The notes under the pieces are model-generated. The model was not told the DNA's origin. It did not search any database and saw only the letters and a program-made list of their open reading frames with translations. From a virus, in the IMG/VR virus record IMGVR_UViG_3300025000_000430, positions 1 through 23,105 of that record: a stretch of DNA of 23,105 nucleotides; one strand, 5' to 3'. The translations under genes and the position numbers were made by a program. Below, piece after piece: positions 1 to 7,941 of this stretch (the stretch's first letter is position 1; each line of letters begins with the position of its first letter).

Positions 1-1
1 G

Positions 2-784
2 GACCTGACGAAGCACATCGCGCCGCCGAGTAAGTGGGCGGCTGAACGTCACGCGAAGAAAGAGCTTCAACGGCAACTCGAAGAGACCCAGGCGAAAGCG
101 GCCAAGGCCGATGTGCTGGAAAGCACGGTGAACCAGCTCAAAGACGAGCTGACCGCCATCAAGACCGCCATCCAGGACAAGGGGATCAAACTTCCAGGCA
201 GCGTCAAAGATCCGGCTGCAGCATTCACTCCCGAGAAGATGGAGGAGATCCGGACGGAATTCGGCGACGAACTGGCAGACATGATCGAGATTTTGAAGGC
301 GCAAGCGATCACCCCGGCGGCACAGGCCACAACCGGCCAGCCCGCACCGGCCGCGCCTGCCGCTACCGCCGCACCGGCTCAACCAAGTGTTGATCCTGAA
401 TTACTGAAAGCCATCGAAGCGAATGATGATCTTTCCTACTGGCAGGAGAACAGCCAGGCCCTTTGGTCTCGTGCTGTCGCGAAGGATGGCGAGATGCTTG
501 CCGATCCAGAGTACGCGAAACTCCCCTATGCAGACCGGTTCGCCAAGGTGGTTGAATCGGTGAAAAACGATGTCATTCAGAGCACAGCCAAGCCTGGAGA
601 GCAGGCCGGGAATGCACCCCCGGCTCCCTCACTCTCAGGTGCAGGTGGTGTTCCAATACCGTCCAACGGAAACGACCCACTGTCGCAGATGGAAGCGATT
701 ACGGACCCGGCAAAGCAGATGGCATTCTATAACAGCCAGCCGCAGAAGGTCCGCGACGAAATCGACAAGGCATTGGGAATCTAA
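2..784 (+). CDS. Scaffolding-like phage head protein, 5' end outside window
   Basis: The frame is open to the left edge, so this is the C-terminal 260 or so residues of a longer protein; an internal GTG at 113 is not needed as a start. The visible N-terminal part is a charged helix with heptad character (KKELQRQLEETQAKAAK, then STVNQLKDELTAIKTAI), followed by a Pro/Ala-rich linker (codons around 300-385) and a more folded acidic C-terminal part ending in DKALGI. Coiled-coil plus acidic, disordered segments directly before a major capsid gene fit an internal scaffold, which would guide capsid assembly and leave the mature head. The stop is 12 bases before the capsid ATG, so the two are probably co-translated. 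The assignment rests on position and composition; I recognise no catalytic motif. A portal gene would be expected upstream. Confidence 0.6.
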   Translation, partial: DLTKHIAPPSKWAAERHAKKELQRQLEETQAKAAKADVLESTVNQLKDELTAIKTAIQDKGIKLPGSVKDPAAAFTPEKMEEIRTEFGDELADMIEILKAQAITPAAQATTGQPAPAAPAATAAPAQPSVDPELLKAIEANDDLSYWQENSQALWSRAVAKDGEMLADPEYAKLPYADRFAKVVESVKNDVIQSTAKPGEQAGNAPPAPSLSGAGGVPIPSNGNDPLSQMEAITDPAKQMAFYNSQPQKVRDEIDKALGI

Positions 785-796
785 ATAGAGGATATT

Positions 797-2014
797 ATGC
801 CCGATTCAAAACAGTATTTAGCTGACCGTATCATTTTCTCGGAGTGCCACAAGCAGCACTCCCTCCCCAACCTGCTGACCGCCAGTGCGCCAACGATGAT
901 CGACGCCCGGGACGGCAAGGTTCAAACTCCCCCGACTGCTCCGGTTGTGCAGATCAACGACCTGTCCAAGTCTCACGGCAACCTGGTCTCAGTCACCATC
1001 ATCCACAAACTGTCCGGTAAGCCCTCTATGGGCATCGATAAACGTGACGGCTTTGAGGAGGATGTGAGCTCTGCCCGGTTCGAGATGCGAATCGACCAGT
1101 GCCATAAGGCGGTTCGTGTTCCGCTGATGATGGAGCAACAGAAGGTTGGCTACAACCTGAAGAAGCTCGGCCGCCCGCTCCTGACCGAGTACCACGGCGA
1201 CCTGACCGACGAGGTTGCTATGAACATGCTTGGAGGAGCCCGCGGCACCTATGTCTCTTCCGACCGGATTCTGCCCCTCGCGAGTGATCCGGATTACGCG
1301 AAGATCATGGTGAATCCGGTAACGGCACCGACCTTTGACCGCAAGTTCTACTGCGGTTCAGCATCGTCCATCTCCGGTGCTGATGGTCTGACCGCCATTA
1401 CCGCCAACGATACTTTCGGGCCGGATGATACTCGGAAGTTCAAAGAGGCAATCGAGTTGATGCCGCACCCGCTGCAGCCGGTAAGCCTTGGGGCTTCCGA
1501 CACCCAGCCGGGCACCGACCCGATGTATCTCGCCTTCATCACGCCCAAGATGTGGTCCAACTTCGAGAGCGCCGCGACCGATTTCCAACTGCAGGTCGCC
1601 AATGCCCTGAAACGGACCAACGGGTTCAATCACCCGCTGTTCAAGGGTGAGATGTTCATGAAGGACAACATCCTGTTCAAGCGCTACAACAAGCCCATCG
1701 GCTGGCAGGCTGGCGAGTCCATCAAGGTTTGTGCCAATGACGATGCGGCGACTGAAAACAACCAGACCGTACCGAATGGCGTAACTGTCGAGCGCGGTAT
1801 CATTCTCGGCGGCCAGGCCCTGGCCATGGCTTACGGCTCGGTCCTGCCCGGCGGCTTCGGTAACTTCCTGATGGACGGCGAGCTCTACAACCAGAAAGCC
1901 TGGTGGCGTCAGTGGATGGACTGGATCATGGGATTGGCCAAGATCCGCTTTGCCGATTCTGCCGGCCGGATCAACGACTATGGTGTCTGCGCGTTCGACG
2001 CGGCCGTGGTCTAA
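797..2014 (+). CDS. Major capsid protein, N4-gp56 family
   Basis: This 405-residue protein should form the icosahedral shell. It has the size and layout of the N4-gp56 capsid family: an N-terminal arm (ADRIIFSECHKQHSLPNLLT), a segment with SGKPSMGIDKRDGFEED, then RVPLMMEQQKVGYNLKKLGR and LTDEVAMNMLGGARGTY, which are typical of this family. A long central domain includes LAFITPKMWSNFESAATDF and the C-terminal part ends in FADSAGRINDYGVCAFDAAVV. The ATG at 797 follows an AGAGGA ribosome-binding sequence with suitable spacing. It lies right after the scaffold-like gene and is followed by a strong hairpin at 2029-2053, as expected for a gene expressed above its neighbours. It is high in G+C (37 of 60 bases at 1501-1560), unlike the tail-side genes near 6000. 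Identification is from remembered family pattern, not from a search. Confidence 0.87.
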   Translation: MPDSKQYLADRIIFSECHKQHSLPNLLTASAPTMIDARDGKVQTPPTAPVVQINDLSKSHGNLVSVTIIHKLSGKPSMGIDKRDGFEEDVSSARFEMRIDQCHKAVRVPLMMEQQKVGYNLKKLGRPLLTEYHGDLTDEVAMNMLGGARGTYVSSDRILPLASDPDYAKIMVNPVTAPTFDRKFYCGSASSISGADGLTAITANDTFGPDDTRKFKEAIELMPHPLQPVSLGASDTQPGTDPMYLAFITPKMWSNFESAATDFQLQVANALKRTNGFNHPLFKGEMFMKDNILFKRYNKPIGWQAGESIKVCANDDAATENNQTVPNGVTVERGIILGGQALAMAYGSVLPGGFGNFLMDGELYNQKAWWRQWMDWIMGLAKIRFADSAGRINDYGVCAFDAAVV

Positions 2015-2028
2015 ATAGTTCGACAAAC

Positions 2029-2053
2029 AGGGGGTAGCATTTCTCTACCCCCT
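2029..2053 (+). terminator. Hairpin after capsid gene, possible partial terminator
   Basis: A perfect stem of GGGGGTAG (2030-2037) and CTACCCCC (2045-2052), extended by one A-T pair, closes a 7-base loop. It sits 15 bases after the capsid stop codon. The downstream sequence TTGTAACTGATTAAAACTTTT is only loosely T-rich, so this could be a leaky terminator, or an RNA end or processing site that sets capsid mRNA above downstream mRNA. The hairpin itself is certain from the sequence; the function is inferred. Confidence 0.6.
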
Positions 2054-2083
2054 TGTAACTGATTAAAACTTTTGGAGGTTTTC

Positions 2084-2506
2084 ATGCCTACTATCGAAGC
2101 AGCATGCTACAAAGACCTGGCTCATCAATCGCATTGTGGCAACGTCAACTATGAGAAACTGGAGTACACCTTTACCGGTGCCGAGACCAACGGGACCGTG
2201 GTGAAACTTCGCAAAAAGAGCGAGTACAACACCTACTGGCGCATGCGGATTATCGCTTCTGCCGGTTTCAATGCTGGATCTGACATCGACCTTGGCTATA
2301 TCAGCCGGGAGGACGGCGGTACGGATGATCCTGATAAATTCGGCGCGGGACACGATATCGTAGCCTCGCAGGATATAGAGGCGTTTGCCCTGCCCTTGGA
2401 AGTTGCCGAGAAGCATGACCTGGTAATGGTCATCAACGACAACAACATTGCGAACGCCGGGAAGAAGGTAACGATCCTGGTTGAGTCGGTTGCTACTTCC
2501 GGCTGA
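2084..2506 (+). CDS. Small virion protein, possible capsid decoration protein
   Basis: 140 residues. I start it at the ATG at 2084 because TTGGAGG lies 6 bases upstream; an in-frame TTG at 2072 has no such support. The protein begins MPTIEAACYKDLAHQSHCGNV and is predicted to be mostly beta (KLEYTFTGAETNGTVVKL, TYWRMRIIASAGF, KKVTILVESVATSG). There is no signal peptide or membrane segment. It is the only gene between the capsid and the adaptor-like gene, the place where phages of this type often carry a head decoration or stabilising protein. The sequence shows no motif that decides its role, so the decoration call is inference from position and size. Confidence 0.6.
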   Translation: MPTIEAACYKDLAHQSHCGNVNYEKLEYTFTGAETNGTVVKLRKKSEYNTYWRMRIIASAGFNAGSDIDLGYISREDGGTDDPDKFGAGHDIVASQDIEAFALPLEVAEKHDLVMVINDNNIANAGKKVTILVESVATSG

Positions 2507-2526
2507 TCTGAACGGTAATTCAAACG

Positions 2527-2559
2527 GTGCTGCACGGCTCTTCGGGGTCGTGCATGCAC
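2527..2559 (+). promoter_or_regulatory. Stable RNA hairpin with C(UUCG)G tetraloop before the adaptor gene
   Basis: GTGC (2527-2530) pairs with GCAC (2556-2559), and TGCACG (2531-2536) pairs with CGTGCA (2549-2554), leaving T2555 as a bulge. The inner stem GCTC/GGGT (2537-2540 with 2545-2548, including G-U pairs) closes a TTCG loop. This is the exceptionally stable UUCG class of loop. No T-run follows and the next start codon is at 2573, so a classical intrinsic terminator is unlikely. It may shield an mRNA end, mark a processing site, or modulate translation of the next gene. Confidence 0.6.
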
Positions 2560-2572
2560 TTGGTGAAAGGGA

Positions 2573-3247
2573 ATGAACTCCAACGAACTGATAGCCAAGG
2601 TAATCGGCATCGTCAACGATCCTGATTACGACACGCCGGCTGACATCCTGAAACTGATCAACGGTTCGAATAAGAGGATCGCTGACCTTCTTCTTCTTCC
2701 AGACCTGAAGGACGGATTCGATACCGTGGATACCACAGTCGGAGAGATGACGGCTTTGCTCCCCGAGACCTACCACAAGAACCTGTTCATGGCCAGGGTG
2801 GCCGGCAAGGATATCGATATCTTCAAGGACACAGTTTCTCTGTCGCGGGTCCGCGGGGGATTGAGCCTCGACACAGGGGATATTGCGGCCGTGGCCACAA
2901 AGAAAGGCTCTCTCATCTACCAGAAGGTGCCAACGGCGATCACGGAGATCGAGCTTTACTTCTACCGCCTACCGGTCCCCATGGTGATTCCAGGAGAAGA
3001 GGAAGACGAAAGCCTGCCTGATGGCGCCTACGACAATGATGATTTCGATTGGGCGATAATCCATGACACCTGCGCCAAAATTTTCAATGAGATTGAAGAC
3101 GGCATGGAGGGGGCTAAGGTCAATACCGAGAAACACGAAGCGAAATTCTTGGAGAAGATCGAACTTCTTGACGATTACGCTGAACAGCAGGGCAAGGAGC
3201 ACCCGAACAGACCGTCCACGAATATCAGCTGGTTGGGAGTGAAGTGA
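2573..3247 (+). CDS. Head-tail adaptor-like protein
   Basis: 224 residues with ATG at 2573 after GGTGAAAGGGA. The N-terminus (NELIAKVIGIVNDPDYDTP, then ILKLINGSNKRIADLLLLPDL) has the form of phage adaptor proteins. These begin with a helix, then a short DPD-type loop, then a second helix holding an N-x-x-x-R-I-A pattern. A beta-rich middle follows (TTVGEMTALLPETYHKNLFMARV, SLSRVRGGLSLD, SLIYQKVP, EIELYFYRLPVPMVIPGEEED), and the C-terminus is helical and charged. In tailed phages such proteins sit under the portal and open the channel to the tail. The stop overlaps the ribosome-binding region of the next gene, one base before its ATG. Confidence is moderate because the evidence is fold pattern and position. 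Confidence 0.6.
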   Translation: MNSNELIAKVIGIVNDPDYDTPADILKLINGSNKRIADLLLLPDLKDGFDTVDTTVGEMTALLPETYHKNLFMARVAGKDIDIFKDTVSLSRVRGGLSLDTGDIAAVATKKGSLIYQKVPTAITEIELYFYRLPVPMVIPGEEEDESLPDGAYDNDDFDWAIIHDTCAKIFNEIEDGMEGAKVNTEKHEAKFLEKIELLDDYAEQQGKEHPNRPSTNISWLGVK

Positions 3248-3248
3248 T

Positions 3249-4166
3249 ATGACAGATCCGTGGCCGTTGATAAACAGATCGCTCGGGCTGAATAACAAGA
3301 TTGATCAGTATCAACCTTCTACTCATTTGTATCTCGCCATCGCCAAGGATGTCGCGATCAGCGCGTCAGGGGTCATCGAGTTGCCACCTGGCTATTCAAT
3401 TCTGAATTCAAATTTCCCTTGTCATTCGCTTTTCCGAAACAAGGGGGACGCATTTGTGGTGCAGGACCGGATTGTCGATTCAGCCATCATGAAGATCAAC
3501 AACGACCGCTCTCTTGCTGGAGTCCGCTCGGGACTTATCAAGGGGAATCGTGTGGCCTTCTGCCAGGTTGGAGCGAAGACCTACTACAGCAATGGTATTC
3601 AGAATGGCATGATCACAGGTGGCGTATCTAATTTCTGGCCGGACCAGACTGAACACGTTGGAGCACCAACAGAAAGGGTATTCTACCCGGCACCTATCGC
3701 CACCCATCTTGAATACTGGCTCACGTCGATGTGGGTTGCAGTGGGTAATATCATCTATGTCGCTGAACCTGCTTCTGTCGGAAAGTTCAATTTCAGCAAG
3801 AGGCGATTCCAGTTCGGCGCAAATGTCGTGATGATGAAGGCTGTCGAGGGCGGAATGTGGGTCAGCACGGCGGAAGAGATTGGGTTTATCGCCAAGGCCG
3901 ATGATTTCAAAAGCCTGCGGTGGATTGCAAAACCGGCCAGAAGACCGGCGCACGAATGGTCAGTGTGCCACGAGTTGGCAGACCTGAGTAAGACAGCTCT
4001 GCAAATACCAGGGCAATCTGCGGTGTGGTCGAGCGATGACGGTGTGTGCGTGGGGAGAGAAGACGGTCAACTGGAAGTGATTACTGAAGAAAGGCTTATC
4101 TATCCAACCGGCGCAATGGGCGCGACAGTAGTGGATAACGGATGGCTCTATAACTCAATTTGGTGA
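3249..4166 (+). CDS. Phage virion protein, probable beta-propeller-like connector or tail protein
   Basis: 305 residues; ATG at 3249 lies one base past the preceding TGA, with GGGAG upstream. The protein opens with an N-terminal segment containing LINRSLGLNNKIDQ. It then has a series of short strands in which repeated phrases resemble propeller blades: HSLFRNKGDAFVVQDRIV, LAGVRSGLIKGNRVAFCQV, KTYYSNGIQNGMI, MWVAVGNIIYVAEPA, EGGMWVSTAEEIGFIA, SAVWSSDDGVCVGREDGQL. This is the pattern of a protein often found near the connector and tail genes of podophage-like clusters, usually annotated as hypothetical. I see no enzyme motif. It probably belongs to the virion and may form part of the short tail or its connector; that is inferred from fold pattern and context. 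Confidence 0.58.
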   Translation: MTDPWPLINRSLGLNNKIDQYQPSTHLYLAIAKDVAISASGVIELPPGYSILNSNFPCHSLFRNKGDAFVVQDRIVDSAIMKINNDRSLAGVRSGLIKGNRVAFCQVGAKTYYSNGIQNGMITGGVSNFWPDQTEHVGAPTERVFYPAPIATHLEYWLTSMWVAVGNIIYVAEPASVGKFNFSKRRFQFGANVVMMKAVEGGMWVSTAEEIGFIAKADDFKSLRWIAKPARRPAHEWSVCHELADLSKTALQIPGQSAVWSSDDGVCVGREDGQLEVITEERLIYPTGAMGATVVDNGWLYNSIW

Positions 4167-4170
4167 TGCA

Positions 4171-4653
4171 ATGGCAGAGAGATTCTCAACAGGTTTCGTC
4201 AATAAAGTGAATACTATCGGTCCTGTAAAAACCGTAATGGCAAATGGGGTTATGGCATGGTTCGACGGCAATATGCCGGCCAACGCCGACGCAGCCGAAG
4301 GGTCTGTTAACCTCCTCGCCCTGTTTACTGTGGATGCAGGGGTTTTTGTCCCTGGTCAAGCAGCCAACGGCCTGAACATGGACCAGTCCGTAGATGGCGT
4401 TTTGTCTAAGGATGCGACCGAATTGTGGAAGGCACTTGGTACTGCTGCAGCCGGTCCGCTTCCAGGAAAGATAGCAACGTGGGGCCGGTGGTACGACAAT
4501 TCATACACAACAGGGGCCGATACTTCTTCAGCCAGGGTCGACTTCCAGATTGGCACTACATCGTCTTATGAGGTACAGGTCGCCAATGCGGTTGTCGTGG
4601 AGGATAATCCAATTACTCTTAACGAGTACAATTTCACATTGCAGAAGCAATAA
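4171..4653 (+). CDS. Phage structural protein of unknown exact role
   Basis: 160 residues; ATG at 4171 is four bases past the preceding stop. Recognisable features are the start (MAERFSTGFVNKVNTIGPVK), then MANGVMAWFDGNMPANADAA, then VDGVLSKDATELWKAL, and a closing beta segment with VEDNPITLNEYNFTLQK. The combination of a phrase like NG-x-x-x-W-F-x-G-x-x-P-A-x-A-D-A, a phrase like VDGVLSK followed by a strand-rich end, and a final P-I-T-L-N-x-x-x-F-T-L is one I associate with small structural proteins in podophage tail-side gene blocks. No catalytic residues are evident. It probably packs onto the tail or fibre base. The next start codon is only four bases after its stop, so translation is likely coupled. 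Confidence 0.55.
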   Translation: MAERFSTGFVNKVNTIGPVKTVMANGVMAWFDGNMPANADAAEGSVNLLALFTVDAGVFVPGQAANGLNMDQSVDGVLSKDATELWKALGTAAAGPLPGKIATWGRWYDNSYTTGADTSSARVDFQIGTTSSYEVQVANAVVVEDNPITLNEYNFTLQKQ

Positions 4654-4656
4654 CGG

Positions 4657-5826
4657 ATGGCTCTCTGGACCCCATACGATTATGAAGTTCTGCCAGTACT
4701 CGACCTGGATGCCTCGGTTGCGGCATCGACGGCGACTATTGCTACAAATGGTCAGTGGCTAGATCAATCACCAGAAGAGCTACATGCTGTCCAGGCAACA
4801 TCAACCGCAAAACCTTCTGTATTAGTTGCTAACCTTAATGACCTGGATGTACTAAATTTTGACGGCGGTGATTACATGATCACCCCGAACATTTTCAATG
4901 CCGCCAGTGACGTAACTATTTTCATCGTACATAAGGCCACATCGATAGGTGCCACAGGCGATGCTGCTTTTGGCCTGCAAAACGGACTGAATGCTACTAA
5001 TGGTTTTTTCCATGCACTGGCTAGAAGTGACATAGCGACTAAATATCGAAGTTTTTTTGCGGCTGATGGGGACGCAGCTGGGGCACTTTCAATTTCTCCG
5101 CCAGCAAATTTTGTAATAAATGAATGGCGTGTATCTTGTCATTACCGTTCGGCCACTGTTCAGGGGTTTGGTTTTGATGGCACAGTCACTGAACAAGCTG
5201 CAGTTGGTCAGTGTAATTTCAGCAACGCCAAGGGGATCGTCGGCTGCTATCGCCAGGCAACATATGCTTGGAACGGTCCTATTGCTAGAATTCTGGTCAT
5301 TCCAGCAATTCTCCCAACAAATGCTATAGAAAAATATTTTGGGTGTCTGCATCATAGGTATGGGCTGGCTTCCCTGCTGCCAGTTGATCATGTATACAAA
5401 ACTGCACCTCCAGAAGTCCTAGACGCTGTAGGCGGGGTTGTGGCCCCGCCTATGTTGATATCCGGCACCGCGGTAAACCCTGTTGTGGCTGTCGGTAACA
5501 TAGTCCATTCAGCACCTTCGATAAGTGGAAAAGTCTGGAATGTCGGGTTGGGAGATGTAACTGCCCCCAAAATGCTTCTTTCCGGTGAGGCGACAAACCC
5601 AATCGTTAGTAAAGGTGCTATCTCCATGTCTCCTAAGGTATCAGGGTCAGCCTATAATCCTGTTTCTTCTTCAGGTGGTGTGGTAATGGGGTGTCCGAAA
5701 ATTTCTGGAATGGCGGTAAATAATAAAATCGCTACAGGTGGTTTATCCATACTTGGCAAGGTTTGGGGAACTGCAAGCAACCCCAAGGAACTTGAAATTA
5801 TCCGGTTCAAAAGGTTGGCGCAATGA
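4657..5826 (+). CDS. Lectin-like (ConA/LamG-type) tail protein with C-terminal tandem repeats
   Basis: 389 residues. Residues about 15-245 look like a concanavalin A/laminin G-type jelly roll: a start like VLPVLDLDASVAA, then LNFDGGDYMITPNIF and SDVTIFIVHKA. The closing segment, CLHHRYGLASLLPVDHVYKT, matches the G-L-x-x-x-L-P-x-D-H-P-Y-K-x ending typical of phage and marine lectin-like domains. Residues 263-380 are a run of short degenerate repeats (separate entry). A role in contacting the cell surface is inferred. No ribosome-binding sequence is obvious, so it probably depends on coupling from the gene four bases upstream. Its stop overlaps the next start as ATGA. Codon use becomes more AT-rich than in the capsid genes. 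Confidence 0.6.
   Translation: MALWTPYDYEVLPVLDLDASVAASTATIATNGQWLDQSPEELHAVQATSTAKPSVLVANLNDLDVLNFDGGDYMITPNIFNAASDVTIFIVHKATSIGATGDAAFGLQNGLNATNGFFHALARSDIATKYRSFFAADGDAAGALSISPPANFVINEWRVSCHYRSATVQGFGFDGTVTEQAAVGQCNFSNAKGIVGCYRQATYAWNGPIARILVIPAILPTNAIEKYFGCLHHRYGLASLLPVDHVYKTAPPEVLDAVGGVVAPPMLISGTAVNPVVAVGNIVHSAPSISGKVWNVGLGDVTAPKMLLSGEATNPIVSKGAISMSPKVSGSAYNPVSSSGGVVMGCPKISGMAVNNKIATGGLSILGKVWGTASNPKELEIIRFKRLAQ
5443..5796 (+). repeat. Six degenerate tandem peptide repeats of 16-22 residues
   Basis: Residues 263-380 of the lectin-like protein repeat the pattern P-x-(L/I/V)-S-G-x-A-x-N-P followed by a strand with Gly. Units begin at APPMLISGTAVNP, APSISGKVWN, APKMLLSGEATNP, SPKVSGSAYNP, CPKISGMAVNN and LGKVWGTASNP. 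They are divergent at the DNA level, so this is an old protein repeat and not a recent duplication. The pattern suggests a beta-rich stalk or binding array. Confidence 0.65.
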
Positions 5827-7931
5827 TCCCGCCGAAGGAGATTCTTTGCAATAACTCAAGCGTTGAAGCCTCTTTTCTTGGTTATGCCCATAGCCAGCTT
5901 GCCACACTTAGAGAGGCTATGGCATTTCAAGGCTTGAATGAGGGATATAGAAGAGTATCTCCATATCTTGGGGTAGAAGTCGAAGTATGGAAATCGTTTT
6001 CTATAGAAGTGATTGCTGTAAATGTCGATGAAAATATATATGGGAAAAATCCATATGAGCGGAAACTGAGAGAAGAAAAAACTGTTCTCGATAATAGGTT
6101 TTTTGTGCGAATCGGTTCACCATCCGATATAGAGCTTGACGATGAAGGACATGTAATTCGAGACGATACTAGATATTATTGGATTGATTTTTTTGCAACA
6201 ACAGACAATAGTATTGCCTTCTATTCTCCAGGATCGAGGTACGGTGAATATGAGATAGACGACACAATTTATTATAAGGAAGCTAGATTCGTTACAGACG
6301 AGACGTTCTTACAAGTTGTCAATTTCCCTGACTACATGTTTCATAACTACGTAAGGTCTTTTGATCTTACAAGTGTAGTTGGTAATAAGTCTGTTTCGGC
6401 ACGATTCGTAGCTGGATATCATTTTTTGGCTACAGGTGACTCGATTATTTATACACCAGAAATTCCAACCGTAGCTGGAGGTGATATCGACTTAGCTACA
6501 GGAACTTCAAAAAATCCACCTAACAGGTTCTTTGTAGATTTAGAATCAAGAACCATGTGCTGGTATCATGTGCTGCAGAAGTGGAAGCTTCCGGATATCG
6601 GCCCGCCGGTACACACTGAATCAACTGGGTCTGTAGCTGGTGTGATTATTGGAATTGATTATGACAACGGATGGATTACATCAGGATCGTCATTATTTTC
6701 ATTTTCCGGTGATGTTGCAGACGGGCTGATTTCAAACACTGGATCTGATGCAATACTCGAACCGATTGGGATATTGTCCGATATTTCTACTCTGAATAGA
6801 GAGACAGTTACGTTTTACACATCATATCTATCCGGAACAACTCGCATTATTGCTGCTCTTCCCGGCTTTGATATTTCGTCGTGTGTTGAAACCTCACTGA
6901 TCATGTCGCAGTTGGCCAATAACTCAGGATATGAGCAGTATCAGTCAGCATCATTTTCTATGACAAGCGGAAGCGGTTCTTCTGACGCAAACACTACCCA
7001 TAATTATTATGATTATCCTGAATGTGCCAACCCTAATTGCACTTCTGCCACTCCTATAAAATACCAGGAGTCAATAAGTTGGAGCGAATCTTCATCAAAC
7101 TGGTCAGATACTACTGTTGGTATGACCATAGATATGATTGATGGAGTCGGCGTTACTGATGTCGTAAATGGTAATGGTAATGCGAGTCTATCTGAAAGTG
7201 TGAGTTGTAATATCCACAGTTGTCAACTTCTGCAAGGAGGATCTTGTACAGACCAGAACAATGCTGCTGGACAAGGGAAAAGTATATCTGGATTTGTAAC
7301 CGGAAGATTCGGGACGAAACACAGTGTCACCATCCCGGCGCAGAATATGGTTTTTCTCGATTCAACCTCAAAGTTGGTTGTTAATACGCAACTGAATAGA
7401 ATTGTTGACGGCCCAGATTACCCGGCAATGGGTGTGCCAACAGAAGATACTGTAAATGGTTGGTTTGCTGCTTGGGATGTGTCGGCTCCAATGCTCAAAA
7501 ACACAGGTATTTTTACTTACGCCGACACCCAATATCCAAAACATCATCCGGTCGAAGATCCTGCCAACTGGCTCCCACTGGAAAATTATCCTATTGGCTT
7601 GCCTGAATTGGCTGTGGAAAAAACTATATTTAATACTAGAGTTAAAAGTATTGAAACGATAAATTTTAGTGAGACTGAGAATATCAATACCGCATATATA
7701 AAAGACTGTCCCGATACCTTTACAGCTTCTGAGCTTTTCTCCGCAGTCATTCTCGATGACAGGTGGAGTAAGGGAAGCCAGGGCATAGTGGTCGCTGTCA
7801 AATCAAACGCTGAAGGGGAAACGGCTATCTACCACAACGGGACCAATAAACTGAGCGAGATAATGTACGCTCTGTCCAGGGACAAGTTACTGAAGGCTGG
7901 CGAATCCTTGTTTGATATCGGCTTAATTTAG
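5823..7931 (+). CDS. Large phage protein of unknown function, AT-rich
   Basis: 702 residues; ATG at 5823 overlaps the previous stop as ATGA. I do not recognise the family. It is acidic and beta-rich, with no signal peptide or clear membrane segment. Residues about 370-480 are Ser/Asn/Thr-rich and carry clustered cysteines (CANPNCTS, then CNIHSCQ and GGSCTDQ), which look like an insertion in an otherwise strand-rich body. The C-terminus returns to a more ordinary composition (SELFSAVILDDRWSKGSQG, ending KAGESLFDIGLI). G+C drops sharply: 6001-6060 has 19 G/C of 60, against 37 of 60 at 1501-1560 in the capsid gene. Position after a lectin-like protein, size and composition fit a tail or receptor-binding protein acquired separately from the head genes, but this is inference. 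Confidence 0.7.
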   Translation: MIPPKEILCNNSSVEASFLGYAHSQLATLREAMAFQGLNEGYRRVSPYLGVEVEVWKSFSIEVIAVNVDENIYGKNPYERKLREEKTVLDNRFFVRIGSPSDIELDDEGHVIRDDTRYYWIDFFATTDNSIAFYSPGSRYGEYEIDDTIYYKEARFVTDETFLQVVNFPDYMFHNYVRSFDLTSVVGNKSVSARFVAGYHFLATGDSIIYTPEIPTVAGGDIDLATGTSKNPPNRFFVDLESRTMCWYHVLQKWKLPDIGPPVHTESTGSVAGVIIGIDYDNGWITSGSSLFSFSGDVADGLISNTGSDAILEPIGILSDISTLNRETVTFYTSYLSGTTRIIAALPGFDISSCVETSLIMSQLANNSGYEQYQSASFSMTSGSGSSDANTTHNYYDYPECANPNCTSATPIKYQESISWSESSSNWSDTTVGMTIDMIDGVGVTDVVNGNGNASLSESVSCNIHSCQLLQGGSCTDQNNAAGQGKSISGFVTGRFGTKHSVTIPAQNMVFLDSTSKLVVNTQLNRIVDGPDYPAMGVPTEDTVNGWFAAWDVSAPMLKNTGIFTYADTQYPKHHPVEDPANWLPLENYPIGLPELAVEKTIFNTRVKSIETINFSETENINTAYIKDCPDTFTASELFSAVILDDRWSKGSQGIVVAVKSNAEGETAIYHNGTNKLSEIMYALSRDKLLKAGESLFDIGLI

Positions 7932-7941
7932 GGAGACAACC

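Noticed and set aside
113-784. GTG at 113 as the start of the scaffold-like gene
   Set aside because: The frame is open to the window edge with a coiled-coil sequence continuous across the GTG, and no ribosome-binding site precedes it.
1358-2026. 222-residue minus-strand open frame opposite the capsid gene
   Set aside because: Antisense to a clearly recognised capsid gene, product without domain pattern.
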